Assembly (NCBI RefSeq): GCF_029869925.1
Contig: NZ_CP118605.1
Coordinates: 558,001-622,000, forward strand
Length of the DNA: 64,000 nucleotides
Direction: 5' to 3'
Source: Microbulbifer bruguierae
GTDB taxonomy: Bacteria > Pseudomonadota > Gammaproteobacteria > Pseudomonadales > Cellvibrionaceae
The translations under genes were made by a program, and so were the position numbers. This document shows positions 35,665-44,321 of the stretch, in pieces. A model generated the notes under the pieces. It did no database searches. It had not been told where the DNA came from and saw only the letters and a program-made list of their open reading frames with translations. Each line of letters starts with the position of its first letter. The stretch's first letter is position 1.

Positions 35665-36900
35665 TCAGATGGACCACCCCGGTGCCAGCGCAATAAAAAA
35701 GCTGGCAATCGCCGCACTCATCAAGTTGGCAAGAAACGCAGCCAGCACCGCGCGCAGCCCCAACCTTGCCACGTCGTCACGCCGATTCGGCGCCATGGTT
35801 GCGAGCCCCCCCAACAGGATGGCGATGGATGAAAAATTGGCAAATCCGCACAAGGCAAAAGTGACCACTGCCTGAGTATGTAAGCTCAGCTGCTCTTTAA
35901 CACCGGAGAACTCCACGTAGGCGAAAAACTCGTTCAGCACAAGCTTCTGGCCAATCAGAGACCCTGCTGTGGATGCCTCATCCCAGGGGACTCCGATCAT
36001 AAATGCGATAGGCTGAAACAACTGCCCCAGGAGCCATTGTAGAGACAGCTCCGCAAACCCGAAGAGGCCCCCGAACCACCCCAAAACCCCGTTAAGCATC
36101 GCGATCAGTGAGATAAACGCGAGCAGCATGGCCCCTATATTGACCGCCAGGCGGAGACCATTCGTCGCACCATGTGCGGCCGCATCAAATATATTGCACC
36201 AGGATTCATGTAGCGGAGCCTCATCGTTCATACTGACCGTCAGAGCCACGGTCTCCGGAACGATCAATTTGGCCATAAGGAAGCCACCCGGGGCAGCCAT
36301 AAAACTGGCGGCCAGAAGATATTTCAAGTCCACACCGAGACCGACGTAGCCTGCGAGCACCGATCCGGCAACACTGGCCATCCCCCCTACCATCACTGCG
36401 AAGAGCTCCGACTGAGTCATACTGCGGATGTAGGGCTGGATCACCACCGGTGCTTCTGTCTGGCTGACAAAAATATTGGCCGTGGCAGACATGGATTCGG
36501 CCCTGCTGGTCCCCAACAGTTTTTGCATGCCTCCACCGAGCACCCGAATGGTCCACCCCATGATGCCGAGGTAATACAACACTGCAATCAATGAGGAAAA
36601 GAATATGATGATCGGCAATACATTGAACGCGAAAATAAAGCCAATATTACCGCGCCCGATATCACCAAACAGAAACTCTATTCCGTTGGTGCCATAACTC
36701 AACACCTGGGAAATACCCGCGCTCATTGTATTCAGCACAGATTTACCAAATGGCACAAACAGCGCAAAGCCACCGATAAGAAACTGCAAAGCAAAGGCGA
36801 TACCCACCGTACGAACGCTGATGGACGATCTCTGAGAAGATGCTAACAGCGCAAATCCAAGAAGCAACAACATACCAAGAAGGCTAATGAATATGGTCAA
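35665..36900 (-). CDS. nupC: Concentrative nucleoside transporter (NupC family)
   Basis: Imports nucleosides with H+ or Na+. The 411 residues form the CNT fold with about eight to ten membrane segments. The N-terminal NupC part has [15 protein letters not shown], the gate domain has [17 protein letters not shown], and the C-terminal half has the family motifs [20 protein letters not shown] and [13 protein letters not shown]. It ends the minus-strand operon oxygenase-ALDH-TS-like-transporter, 22 bp after the preceding gene, which makes uptake of pyrimidine nucleosides its likely task. Confidence 0.93.
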   Translation of the reverse strand: MTIFISLLGMLLLLGFALLASSQRSSISVRTVGIAFALQFLIGGFALFVPFGKSVLNTMSAGISQVLSYGTNGIEFLFGDIGRGNIGFIFAFNVLPIIIFFSSLIAVLYYLGIMGWTIRVLGGGMQKLLGTSRAESMSATANIFVSQTEAPVVIQPYIRSMTQSELFAVMVGGMASVAGSVLAGYVGLGVDLKYLLAASFMAAPGGFLMAKLIVPETVALTVSMNDEAPLHESWCNIFDAAAHGATNGLRLAVNIGAMLLAFISLIAMLNGVLGWFGGLFGFAELSLQWLLGQLFQPIAFMIGVPWDEASTAGSLIGQKLVLNEFFAYVEFSGVKEQLSLHTQAVVTFALCGFANFSSIAILLGGLATMAPNRRDDVARLGLRAVLAAFLANLMSAAIASFFIALAPGWSI

Positions 36901-36922
36901 TCTGATAGGCCTCTATATTGCT

Positions 36923-37489
36923 TTAGCTACGGTCTGCAACCAGGAATGTGGTCAAATAAAACAACGCCCCCAATGATGGCTGCTGCGGTAATGACACCGC
37001 AATCTCACGCATCATTGAGCCAATAAAATGAATATTCTTGGGGAAAATCAGTGCCGCCTGCGCACGAAAAAATACCGTCGCGCACAGTCGTCCTTTATTG
37101 TCAAAATAAAACTGGATCTCCCGCATGCATTTTGCATCGTCATCCGTGACATGGTCCGGCGATGGGTTGTTCGGGATTACGACAATCGCGCGTTTCGATT
37201 CTGGAAATTTGGTAAGGCAGTCGATCACGTTGGCGATCTTTTGCGGCATCTTGTCCCGATAGTCCCCCTGACCGCCACCCCTCAGCGTACTGAAATAGCG
37301 CTCTTGTTCGGGTTGCAGGACCTTGCCAAGATTCCAGGCACTGTAGGCTTCCAGTACCGCTCGAGGAAAAAGTTCTGTTTCTACCAGGAAGTCCGACATA
37401 TCCAATAACTGGGCGTAGTTGTGCTCAGCGCCCTCGGCACTAACCGCACTCATCCGCTGCCAGGCATCGCGACAGGACATCGGCTTCAC
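36923..37489 (-). CDS. Short thymidylate-synthase-like protein
   Basis: A 188-residue protein that I read as a divergent, shortened member of the thymidylate synthase/pyrimidine hydroxymethylase superfamily. PESKRAIVVIPN (96-107) corresponds to the SRRIIV phosphate-binding Arg pair of ThyA. Cys121 in KCMREIQFYF lines up with the catalytic Cys and its QFYV strand. VFFRAQ (139-144) lines up with QRSxD, keeping Arg142 but losing the Ser and Asp, and Asn152 lines up with the Asn of PFNIAS. The chain stops just where ThyA has its substrate-binding His-x-Tyr, so that part is missing. Its start overlaps the ALDH stop by four bases. The function is unknown; the homology needs a profile search. Confidence 0.6.
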   Translation of the reverse strand: MKPMSCRDAWQRMSAVSAEGAEHNYAQLLDMSDFLVETELFPRAVLEAYSAWNLGKVLQPEQERYFSTLRGGGQGDYRDKMPQKIANVIDCLTKFPESKRAIVVIPNNPSPDHVTDDDAKCMREIQFYFDNKGRLCATVFFRAQAALIFPKNIHFIGSMMREIAVSLPQQPSLGALFYLTTFLVADRS

Positions 37490-38907
37490 GAAGCTTCTCC
37501 AATAACCAGACTTTTCTCCACCAGGAACTCGTCAAGACAATGGATACCCTGCTCTTTCCCCAGTCCGCTTTGCTTTATTCCGCCGAATGGCAGGTTTCGG
37601 TGGAACAGCGCTGAACTATTCAACCCTATGGCGCCCGCTTCCAACCCGTCGGCGCAACGCATCAGACGCGCGCGATTTCGGGAAAAGGCATAGGCGGCCA
37701 GACCAGATTCCGTGTCATTGGCTTTGTGCATCACCTCCGCCTCGTCTTCAAAACGATAGATACAGGCCAGCGGGCCGAATATTTCTTCGCGACACGCACG
37801 CATACGGTCATCCATATCTATCATCACGCCGGGACGGAAATAGAAATCACCACGATCGCTGGGTTCACCACCGCACAATATCCGCGCACCTTTGGAAACG
37901 GCGTCTTCACATATCCCGGTGACACGTTCCAGTGCCGAACCCTGTATCAACGGGCCCAGGTCGCCATCACTGCCAAAGCGCAAACCTGCAACCATTTTTA
38001 CCAGTGCCTCGGCAAATCTGTCGTGTAGCGCGGCATGAACGAAAATCCGGTTGGCGCCGACACAAATCTGACCGGTGTTGTAATACCGCGCATTGACAAC
38101 ACAACGCAGCGCAAGATCAAGGTCAGCGTCGTCAAATACAATAAACGGTGCATTGCCACCGAGCTCCAATGAAAGGCGTTTGACGCTATCTGCGCACTGT
38201 CGATAGAGCTTTTTCCCGGTGGCTGTTGAACCGGTGAAACTCAATTTGCGCACGCCTGTGTGGCCACAAAACGCACCGGCAATCCGTTCAGGTTCTGCGC
38301 TGGGCAACACATTCAACAGGCCACCGGGCAAGCCCGCGTCGGCACTGAGCTGCGCCAGTGCCAAAGCGGTCAGAGGCGTCAATTCCGATGGCTTGACCAC
38401 ACAAGCACAGCCCGCTGCCAGCGCCGCCCCCACCTTGACCAATACCGATGCAACAGGAAAATTCCATGGAGTAATACAGGCCACTACGCCTACCGCCTGT
38501 TTACTGGTCATCAAGCGCAATCCGTCGGGCCCAGCAAAGGCCTCGCCGGTAATACACGTGGCGCGCTGCCCATACCACCGCAACATATCCGCGCCGTGGC
38601 CCACTTCACTCAGGGCTTCACGCATAACCTTGCCGGATTCCCGGTGCAACATTGCCGCTAGTTGTGGTGCCGCCGCATCGATAGACTCCGCCCAGCGGGT
38701 CAATATCGCCGCACGCGTTGCCGGTTGCTCGGTGCACCAAAGGCGTTGAGCGGCGATGGCGGACTCAATCGCCACGAGTGCGTCCTGGTCATTTGCCGAG
38801 GCCACCTCGGCGATTGGCAGCCGGTCGATCGGGCTGCAGACAACAAAGCGATCATTTGCAGGCACGTCACGCCCACCGATCCACAAGTGCGAAGTAGCCA
38901 AGGTCAT
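37486..38907 (-). CDS. NAD(P)-dependent aldehyde dehydrogenase
   Basis: A 473-residue ALDH-superfamily enzyme closest in motif content to succinate-semialdehyde dehydrogenases. It has the cofactor segment TPWNFPVASVLVK and KPSELTP, the Rossmann GSTATGKKL, the general base Glu in SLELGGNAPF, the catalytic Cys in NTGQICVGANR and EEIFGPLACIY. It starts nine bp after the upstream oxygenase and overlaps the TS-like gene by four bases. In the uracil route the three-carbon product is thought to pass through malonate semialdehyde, and thymine oxidation gives 5-formyluracil, so either aldehyde is a candidate substrate (inference). Confidence 0.9.
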   Translation of the reverse strand: MTLATSHLWIGGRDVPANDRFVVCSPIDRLPIAEVASANDQDALVAIESAIAAQRLWCTEQPATRAAILTRWAESIDAAAPQLAAMLHRESGKVMREALSEVGHGADMLRWYGQRATCITGEAFAGPDGLRLMTSKQAVGVVACITPWNFPVASVLVKVGAALAAGCACVVKPSELTPLTALALAQLSADAGLPGGLLNVLPSAEPERIAGAFCGHTGVRKLSFTGSTATGKKLYRQCADSVKRLSLELGGNAPFIVFDDADLDLALRCVVNARYYNTGQICVGANRIFVHAALHDRFAEALVKMVAGLRFGSDGDLGPLIQGSALERVTGICEDAVSKGARILCGGEPSDRGDFYFRPGVMIDMDDRMRACREEIFGPLACIYRFEDEAEVMHKANDTESGLAAYAFSRNRARLMRCADGLEAGAIGLNSSALFHRNLPFGGIKQSGLGKEQGIHCLDEFLVEKSLVIGEAS

Positions 38908-38916
38908 CGGCCGTAC

Positions 38917-39732
38917 TCAGAAATAAAACGAATATTCGTTTTTGAGCACAGGCCATTCGTTCTGGAAGAACCGGCCCAGTCGCGCCACGCAATCCACCTG
39001 GGCTGACCCCCAACCATCGTGTACCGGCACATACCGCTCTTCCGCGTCCAGAAAATATTCCCTGTCCGCGCAAAAGTGCCAGGGCATATGGTCAAAGTTG
39101 CGCAGACCGATGGAGACTCTCCCCTTATCCAGGCGAGGCACGCTGTGGCGCCACCGAATGTTGTCAAAGATGATGGTGTCTCCAGCATTCAATACAGGAG
39201 AGACCCGGGTTTCACCCGCGCTCAGTTCGATGCCTTTTCCATCGTTCTCGTTCTGGACCACTAGCAACGAGACGTAACGGGGCAAGATACCTTCGAGCAA
39301 TTGAAAATCCAGGGTCTTGTCACAGCGCCTGGTACGCAGGTATTCGCCGTCGAAATGCTCTGCCACCGGTTTGCTGCCGCTGGTGTAGCACTGATAATTC
39401 AACATGCAGCGTGAACCGGGGGAAACCCTTGAACCGGTAAATTCCGACAGCAGCCCGTTATGCGCCCTGAGCAATGCATTAATACTGGGGAAATCGGTGT
39501 GCGCTACGGTGGGAAAAGGACTGATGGATTCCGCAATCATCATTGCGTGGCTGACGCGGGACTCGCTGTGGTCTGAAGGATACACACTGTGATCCAAGAG
39601 GTTTTGTTCGGTATAGACCCGATCGATCAGTGACTCTACTTCATTTTTTATCGTATCCAGTTCTGCTCCGCTGAACTGATTACGCAATATCAGATATCCC
39701 CTGGACCCCATCATCTCTGCCACAGTACTCAT
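38917..39732 (-). CDS. 2-oxoglutarate/Fe(II) oxygenase, phytanoyl-hydroxylase-like
   Basis: A 271-residue protein with a predicted double-stranded beta-helix, unrelated in detail to the oxygenase at 34728. The probable iron ligands are His and Asp in AEHFDGEYL and the distal His in IRWRHSVPRL; an Arg eight residues on in GRVSIGLRNF would hold 2-oxoglutarate. The ATG at 39732 has AGGA seven bases upstream; about 50 upstream in-frame codons are not conserved in character. It is the first gene of the operon with ALDH, TS-like protein and NupC. The substrate is unknown; the context points to a pyrimidine compound. Confidence 0.75.
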   Translation of the reverse strand: MSTVAEMMGSRGYLILRNQFSGAELDTIKNEVESLIDRVYTEQNLLDHSVYPSDHSESRVSHAMMIAESISPFPTVAHTDFPSINALLRAHNGLLSEFTGSRVSPGSRCMLNYQCYTSGSKPVAEHFDGEYLRTRRCDKTLDFQLLEGILPRYVSLLVVQNENDGKGIELSAGETRVSPVLNAGDTIIFDNIRWRHSVPRLDKGRVSIGLRNFDHMPWHFCADREYFLDAEERYVPVHDGWGSAQVDCVARLGRFFQNEWPVLKNEYSFYF

Positions 39733-40032
39733 ATTCACGTCCTGATTCCGCAGGTGGGGCAACTTTCTCCCAGCTCGCGGGGCATATTCCTTATTGTCTT
39801 CAACGAGATCTATACAATAAACATACCTAAAATGGCGACAGGTCGGATGGTGTCGGCAGAAAAAGCGGTAATGATTGGGACGAATCAAACACTGCCGTTA
39901 TCTGGAAGTGTCAAAGACAACCGCTTTGGGAAATGGCACCGTTTACTTTGCGCCCCGAAAATGGGCAATTTACGCCCCACGCCACACCAATTGGGTGCAA
40001 CACAACACTACTGAGCATTCAGTTCAGATCCT
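39733..40032. other. Promoter region of the oxygenase operon
   Basis: About 300 bp between the start of the oxygenase operon and the end of the AttH-like gene. On the minus strand, TTGACA with TGTTTGAT 17 bp downstream (near 39912-39884) is a weak promoter candidate. Nothing else stands out, and no gene is supported. Confidence 0.4.
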
Positions 40033-41115
40033 TTAACCCCCATAGCCGGTCATTTCCAGATAGCCCTGCCCTATATGGCTACCGCGCACCGAAACCGGTC
40101 CCTCCCAGTAGCGCAATACACCCGGGTTCCAGTAATCCCCATCCCGGGACCGAACCTCCAATGCTAATTCCGCAGACGGTACCAGTAATTGCCACACCAC
40201 CGGCACCGCGCCATAGCGGCTGTGCCGAAATTCCCTGGGCTGCAAACTGAATTCGTCTGGCCCCAGTGCTTGCGCGCGACCATCGGCAGCAACCAGAGTG
40301 GCCGCATAAAAATCTTTGCTACCGCGCACCCGGAACGCCATCAGATGTCGACCATCGTCGAGATGCAGGATCATCCAGTCCCACCCCTCCTGATCCGGCT
40401 GCAAGTATTGACTGCTCCACTCGCGGTCGAACCAGCCCTGCCCGCTCACGTCAAATCGCTGGCCATCAATCTCGATTGCACCGCCACTGACAACCAGCGG
40501 ATAACTGAAATACATCGAGCCACCACTACCGGTGGACTTGGCACTGAAGCCGCGCTCACCGTGTAGCACGACCGGTAACTCCGGTTGTATTTGCAGGCGA
40601 TAAGCAAAGTCATCGCCGTCTACCGCCAGTCGCCAGGTTTCAGTCGCCAAACTTTCGAGTTGCCAATGGTCAATCCAGGCGGTAAATGGCTGCGCAGTAA
40701 CACCCGCCTGGCCAGAGCCGCCGCGAGCACTGCGGGATGCAAAGCGATGATCCTCCGGGCTGCTCAGGGCTGCGTGGGCGAGCCAGAGCTCATTGCGCCG
40801 CCAGCCGGGCTCCTGTTCATCATATGGCCCAGGGCGCAGACCATTGCGGAACAAGGTCCACTGCACGCCGAATTCACGGCCGTCGGTAGAACGCAGGTTC
40901 GCGGTGAGATACCACCACTCAAGACGGTATTGTGGGTGCGGTCCCAAATCCCGCGGCAAGTGCACACCGGTTCGTGGCGCTGCCTGCATGAAGCCTGCCG
41001 GGGCGTCGCGCAGGGCGTCTACGGTGGATCCGCCCCCGATGTCTTTTGCGCACCCGGCCAGAATCAGGATGGCCAGGACCAGATCGGCAAGTATCCAGCA
41101 GCAGGGCTTATTCAC
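40033..41115 (-). CDS. AttH-type lipocalin-like lipoprotein
   Basis: A 360-residue lipoprotein: signal peptide with lipobox LILAGC. The mature part is a two-lobed lipocalin-like AttH/CrtC domain, with the tell-tale RLEWWYLTANLRS and VQWTLFRNG near the start, WIDHWQLES in the middle and VSGQGWFDREW in the second half. Such proteins are regularly encoded next to an FtsX-like permease and an ATPase, as here. The start overlaps the permease gene end by eight bases. The three probably act as an envelope export or lipid-handling unit; the cargo is unknown. Confidence 0.85.
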   Translation of the reverse strand: MNKPCCWILADLVLAILILAGCAKDIGGGSTVDALRDAPAGFMQAAPRTGVHLPRDLGPHPQYRLEWWYLTANLRSTDGREFGVQWTLFRNGLRPGPYDEQEPGWRRNELWLAHAALSSPEDHRFASRSARGGSGQAGVTAQPFTAWIDHWQLESLATETWRLAVDGDDFAYRLQIQPELPVVLHGERGFSAKSTGSGGSMYFSYPLVVSGGAIEIDGQRFDVSGQGWFDREWSSQYLQPDQEGWDWMILHLDDGRHLMAFRVRGSKDFYAATLVAADGRAQALGPDEFSLQPREFRHSRYGAVPVVWQLLVPSAELALEVRSRDGDYWNPGVLRYWEGPVSVRGSHIGQGYLEMTGYGG

Positions 41116-43573
41116 TTTTCATCGTCTCCAGGCGCACCGGATTACCCGCCAATACACCAACCAGAGCTCCGATTCCCAGGCTCAGCAACCAGATCCCGCA
41201 CCAGAATCCAGGGTATAGATGGAGCGGCAAAGCCCAGCCAAACGCCGCCGGGTTCACTCGCGCCACTAACACCCAGGCGAGAAAAATCCCCAGCGGTATC
41301 GCCAACAGCGCCAGCAACCCCGTCACCAGCATACTGTGAGCGATCAGCCGTCGTCGCAGACTAGCCCGCGGTATCCCATACACAGACAGCAGGGTATAAC
41401 TATTCCGCCGCAAGCGAAAAGTGACTAATCCCATCAGCAACAGCGCTACTCCCGCCAGAGACAGGGTCAAGCCATTCAGTATCCGGGTCATTTCGAACGT
41501 ACGATTAAACGCGACGGTGGCAGCACGCTTCAGTTCGGCCTGGTCCCGTATATGACTTCCCGACAACCAGGGCAAGGCTGAAGACCAATCCCTCCAGGAA
41601 TGATTGCGGCCCGCCTGCAGCCCAATTACAAAGGTGGAATATCCATCGGGCAACACGTCCGGCAGCGCAGTAAGCGGCAACAACAATTCGCCTTCGGGAC
41701 GGCCGTAATCGGCGTAGATGCCGATTACCCGATAGTACTTTTGAGAGGACGGTTGATCGGACGGTTGATCGAACTTTTGCTCGACAGCCAGCTGAACACG
41801 CACCTGCGCTCCCACGGCCAGCGATTGCCGCCGGGCTAATTGCTCGTTGATCAAAACACCCCCGGCACCGAGGGCCATCCACGGATTTGGTACCGCGTCG
41901 AGAAAGCGCCAGCCACGTAGCAGGGGTGAATCGGGATCAACCGCCAGAACATCCACCGGAGTTTCACCCAGCAGGCCGCGGCCGCGTACCATGGGCAAGA
42001 CCTCGGAGACCCCGGGTAAATCCTGCAAACGCGCGCGCCACTGGGACCACTCCGCTGTGGTCAGAGCACGGCCGGGATCAAGATAAAGGTCGCCCCTGAG
42101 ACGCTGGTCGAGCCAGCGGGCAAAGGTAGTTTCAAAACCGGTGACCATGGCATGAACGCCGATGGCCGTGGCGATGGCAAAGGCCAGCGCGGTAAGAGGC
42201 AGCTGTAACAATCGGCACAGGGCACGCATCTCCGAGCAGGACCACTCGAGCAGCGGCTGAAGACATTGGCGTTCGGCCCAAGCCTGCAAACGCCCCAGCA
42301 TTCGGTTCAACAATAGAGGGAGAAGCAGGCCAACACCTACCAGGCAGCCCAGTGCGGAGAGGTATACCAGCCAGAGTCGGTCTGTAAGCAGCAGAGGGAC
42401 GAGGGACACTGCCACGGCAACAAGCGCAGTCAGCCAATCCCAGGGCGGCGTATTGTCGTAGGCGGCTTGGGACTTATTCCCCAACCCGCCCGGTACCGCA
42501 CCGGGCAGTTTCAGCAAATCGGCACAGGCCCAGGCAACCACCACCGCCAGAATAAACACCATACCGAGCCAGGTTTCCAGCTTCGGTGCGCCCACCGCCA
42601 GGGAGTCGATACTGAACAACCCTTGCAGTGTGCCCTGAAATCCCTCCGCCAGTGCCGATGCCAACCACCCACCCAGCAACAGACCGATACTGCTGCCGAC
42701 CACAGCAATCAACAACACCTCGCAGATCAATGCGGTGCGCAGATGTGGTGGCGGCACGCCCAGGCGCAGCAGAATATCGAGACTCCGCCGACGCTGAACC
42801 AGTGCAAAGCGATAGACGCTGCGGACCAAAAGTGCGGCCACCAGCAGCGCCAACGCACCCAGCGCATCGAGACTGAGCAGGAATGCATCCACCAATGGGG
42901 TCGGCTTCACTCCGTAGTCCCAAACCTGTGCGCGATAGGTATTCGGTAACGGCACCCTGTCTGTTTCCGCCGCGGGTAGCAGAATCGCCAGGGTACTTCG
43001 CGCGGCAGTGGCGAGCTCTGCAGCCACTGAAATATCCGCAAGCAGCTGCCCGTTAGGCAGCCCTTCAACCTCGCGGTATTGAAACGCCTCGGCGCCCGCT
43101 CGTGACAGCTGTCGCCAACGCTTCAGGTCTCCGGCACTGCCCAGCAACATGGGCTGCTCGAACCCTGAAACCAATTCACCGATCACCCCATCCGGTTCGT
43201 CCCGGGCTTGGGCATATTGCCGTATACAGGGCGCGCTAAACGGGTCGATTCCGACAATTTGTGGGGGGCGATCGCTATTGTCGGTGTCACTACCGATAGG
43301 ATCGAAGCGCACATTCAGACGTGGTGTTGCACAGAGTCCGAGGCGGCGCAGTTGCGCAAAATCCGCGATGGTCACTGCGCGGCCGTCCGCACGCACAACC
43401 TGTAACAGCGGCTCCAGTGCTGCCTGGGAACGTGCCACCGCTTTCTCCGCCGCACCGGTCAGGGAGCGAACGCCACTCCACAGCATGGCCGCGCAAATCA
43501 GAATAAGCAGGAGTCCAGCCAGCTGGCCGGGATAGCGGCGGTAATGACTCAGAAAGACCGGGCCGAGTCCCAT
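41108..43573 (-). CDS. FtsX/MacB-type ABC transporter permease
   Basis: An 821-residue permease with the double-FtsX layout. One N-terminal membrane helix is followed by a periplasmic region of about 200 residues. Then come three helices (ALGALALLVAALLV, VLLIAVVGSSIGLLLGG, ETWLGMVFILAVVVAW) and a second block with its own periplasmic domain. The chain ends with three C-terminal helices (LTLSLAGVALLLMGLVTF and following). It overlaps the ATPase gene by 25 bases and the AttH-like gene by 8, so the three are translated as a coupled operon. Homologues with this domain order take part in exporting lipids, peptides or cell-envelope material. Confidence 0.9.
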   Translation of the reverse strand: MGLGPVFLSHYRRYPGQLAGLLLILICAAMLWSGVRSLTGAAEKAVARSQAALEPLLQVVRADGRAVTIADFAQLRRLGLCATPRLNVRFDPIGSDTDNSDRPPQIVGIDPFSAPCIRQYAQARDEPDGVIGELVSGFEQPMLLGSAGDLKRWRQLSRAGAEAFQYREVEGLPNGQLLADISVAAELATAARSTLAILLPAAETDRVPLPNTYRAQVWDYGVKPTPLVDAFLLSLDALGALALLVAALLVRSVYRFALVQRRRSLDILLRLGVPPPHLRTALICEVLLIAVVGSSIGLLLGGWLASALAEGFQGTLQGLFSIDSLAVGAPKLETWLGMVFILAVVVAWACADLLKLPGAVPGGLGNKSQAAYDNTPPWDWLTALVAVAVSLVPLLLTDRLWLVYLSALGCLVGVGLLLPLLLNRMLGRLQAWAERQCLQPLLEWSCSEMRALCRLLQLPLTALAFAIATAIGVHAMVTGFETTFARWLDQRLRGDLYLDPGRALTTAEWSQWRARLQDLPGVSEVLPMVRGRGLLGETPVDVLAVDPDSPLLRGWRFLDAVPNPWMALGAGGVLINEQLARRQSLAVGAQVRVQLAVEQKFDQPSDQPSSQKYYRVIGIYADYGRPEGELLLPLTALPDVLPDGYSTFVIGLQAGRNHSWRDWSSALPWLSGSHIRDQAELKRAATVAFNRTFEMTRILNGLTLSLAGVALLLMGLVTFRLRRNSYTLLSVYGIPRASLRRRLIAHSMLVTGLLALLAIPLGIFLAWVLVARVNPAAFGWALPLHLYPGFWCGIWLLSLGIGALVGVLAGNPVRLETMKSE

Positions 43574-44235
43574 GGGCGCAGGGCTCCTTGCCGCAATTCC
43601 AGTATCCGGTCACAGCGGCGGGCCAACTCCGGATTGTGCGTGACGATCAGCGCAGCCAGCCCGCGCTCGCGGATAGCGTCAAAAAAAAGTGGGGCTACGC
43701 GCTGGGCGGTTGCATAGTCGAGGCTGCCGGTAGGTTCATCGGCGAGCATCACGTCCGGCTGCATGACAAAAGCACAAGCCAGTGCCGCCCGCTGGCGCTG
43801 GCCGCCGGAAATCTGATCAGGATAACGGTGCGCTGTGTCGGCAATAGCCAGATGTTCGAGTAGCGCTTCGCCGTCGTGTTGTGACAGACCGGCCAGCCCG
43901 GCGCGAAAAGCGATATTGCGGGAAACGGTCAATGTGGGGATCAGGTTGCCATCCTGAAATAGTGTGGCGATACGGGTGCGGCGCAACTCGGCCCAGTCGC
44001 GCTCGGTCAGTGTTGAACGCCTTCGCCCGAACACCTGCAACTCGCCGCTGTCCGGTGGTATCAGGCCATTGAGCAGGTTCAGCAGTGTACTTTTACCCGA
44101 GCCAGAAGGCCCGATCACAGCCACCGCTTCACCTTGCCGCAACTCAAGGGATAAACCGTGCAGCACGGTTATTTGTTCGCGGCCGTTGCGGTATGACCTG
44201 CTGAGATTGCGGGCCTGTATCAGGGCATCATCCAT
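43549..44235 (-). CDS. ABC transporter ATP-binding protein (LolD/MacB type)
   Basis: A 228-residue ATPase: Walker A GPSGSGKST (about 40-48), Q-loop FQDGNLIPTLT, signature SGGQRQRAALACAF, Walker B VMLADEPTGSLD and H-loop VTHNPELA. It has the length and the ADEPTGSLD wording of the LolD/MacB group that works with FtsX-like permeases. It is the first gene of the three-gene operon. Confidence 0.93.
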   Translation of the reverse strand: MDDALIQARNLSRSYRNGREQITVLHGLSLELRQGEAVAVIGPSGSGKSTLLNLLNGLIPPDSGELQVFGRRRSTLTERDWAELRRTRIATLFQDGNLIPTLTVSRNIAFRAGLAGLSQHDGEALLEHLAIADTAHRYPDQISGGQRQRAALACAFVMQPDVMLADEPTGSLDYATAQRVAPLFFDAIRERGLAALIVTHNPELARRCDRILELRQGALRPWDSARSF

Positions 44236-44321
44236 GTTTGCGAAAGGCTGGCTAATAGCAGAATAGGCCGATCAGTCTATCGCACAGACATCACCAAAGG
44301 AGAAGTTTTACCTATCCGAAC

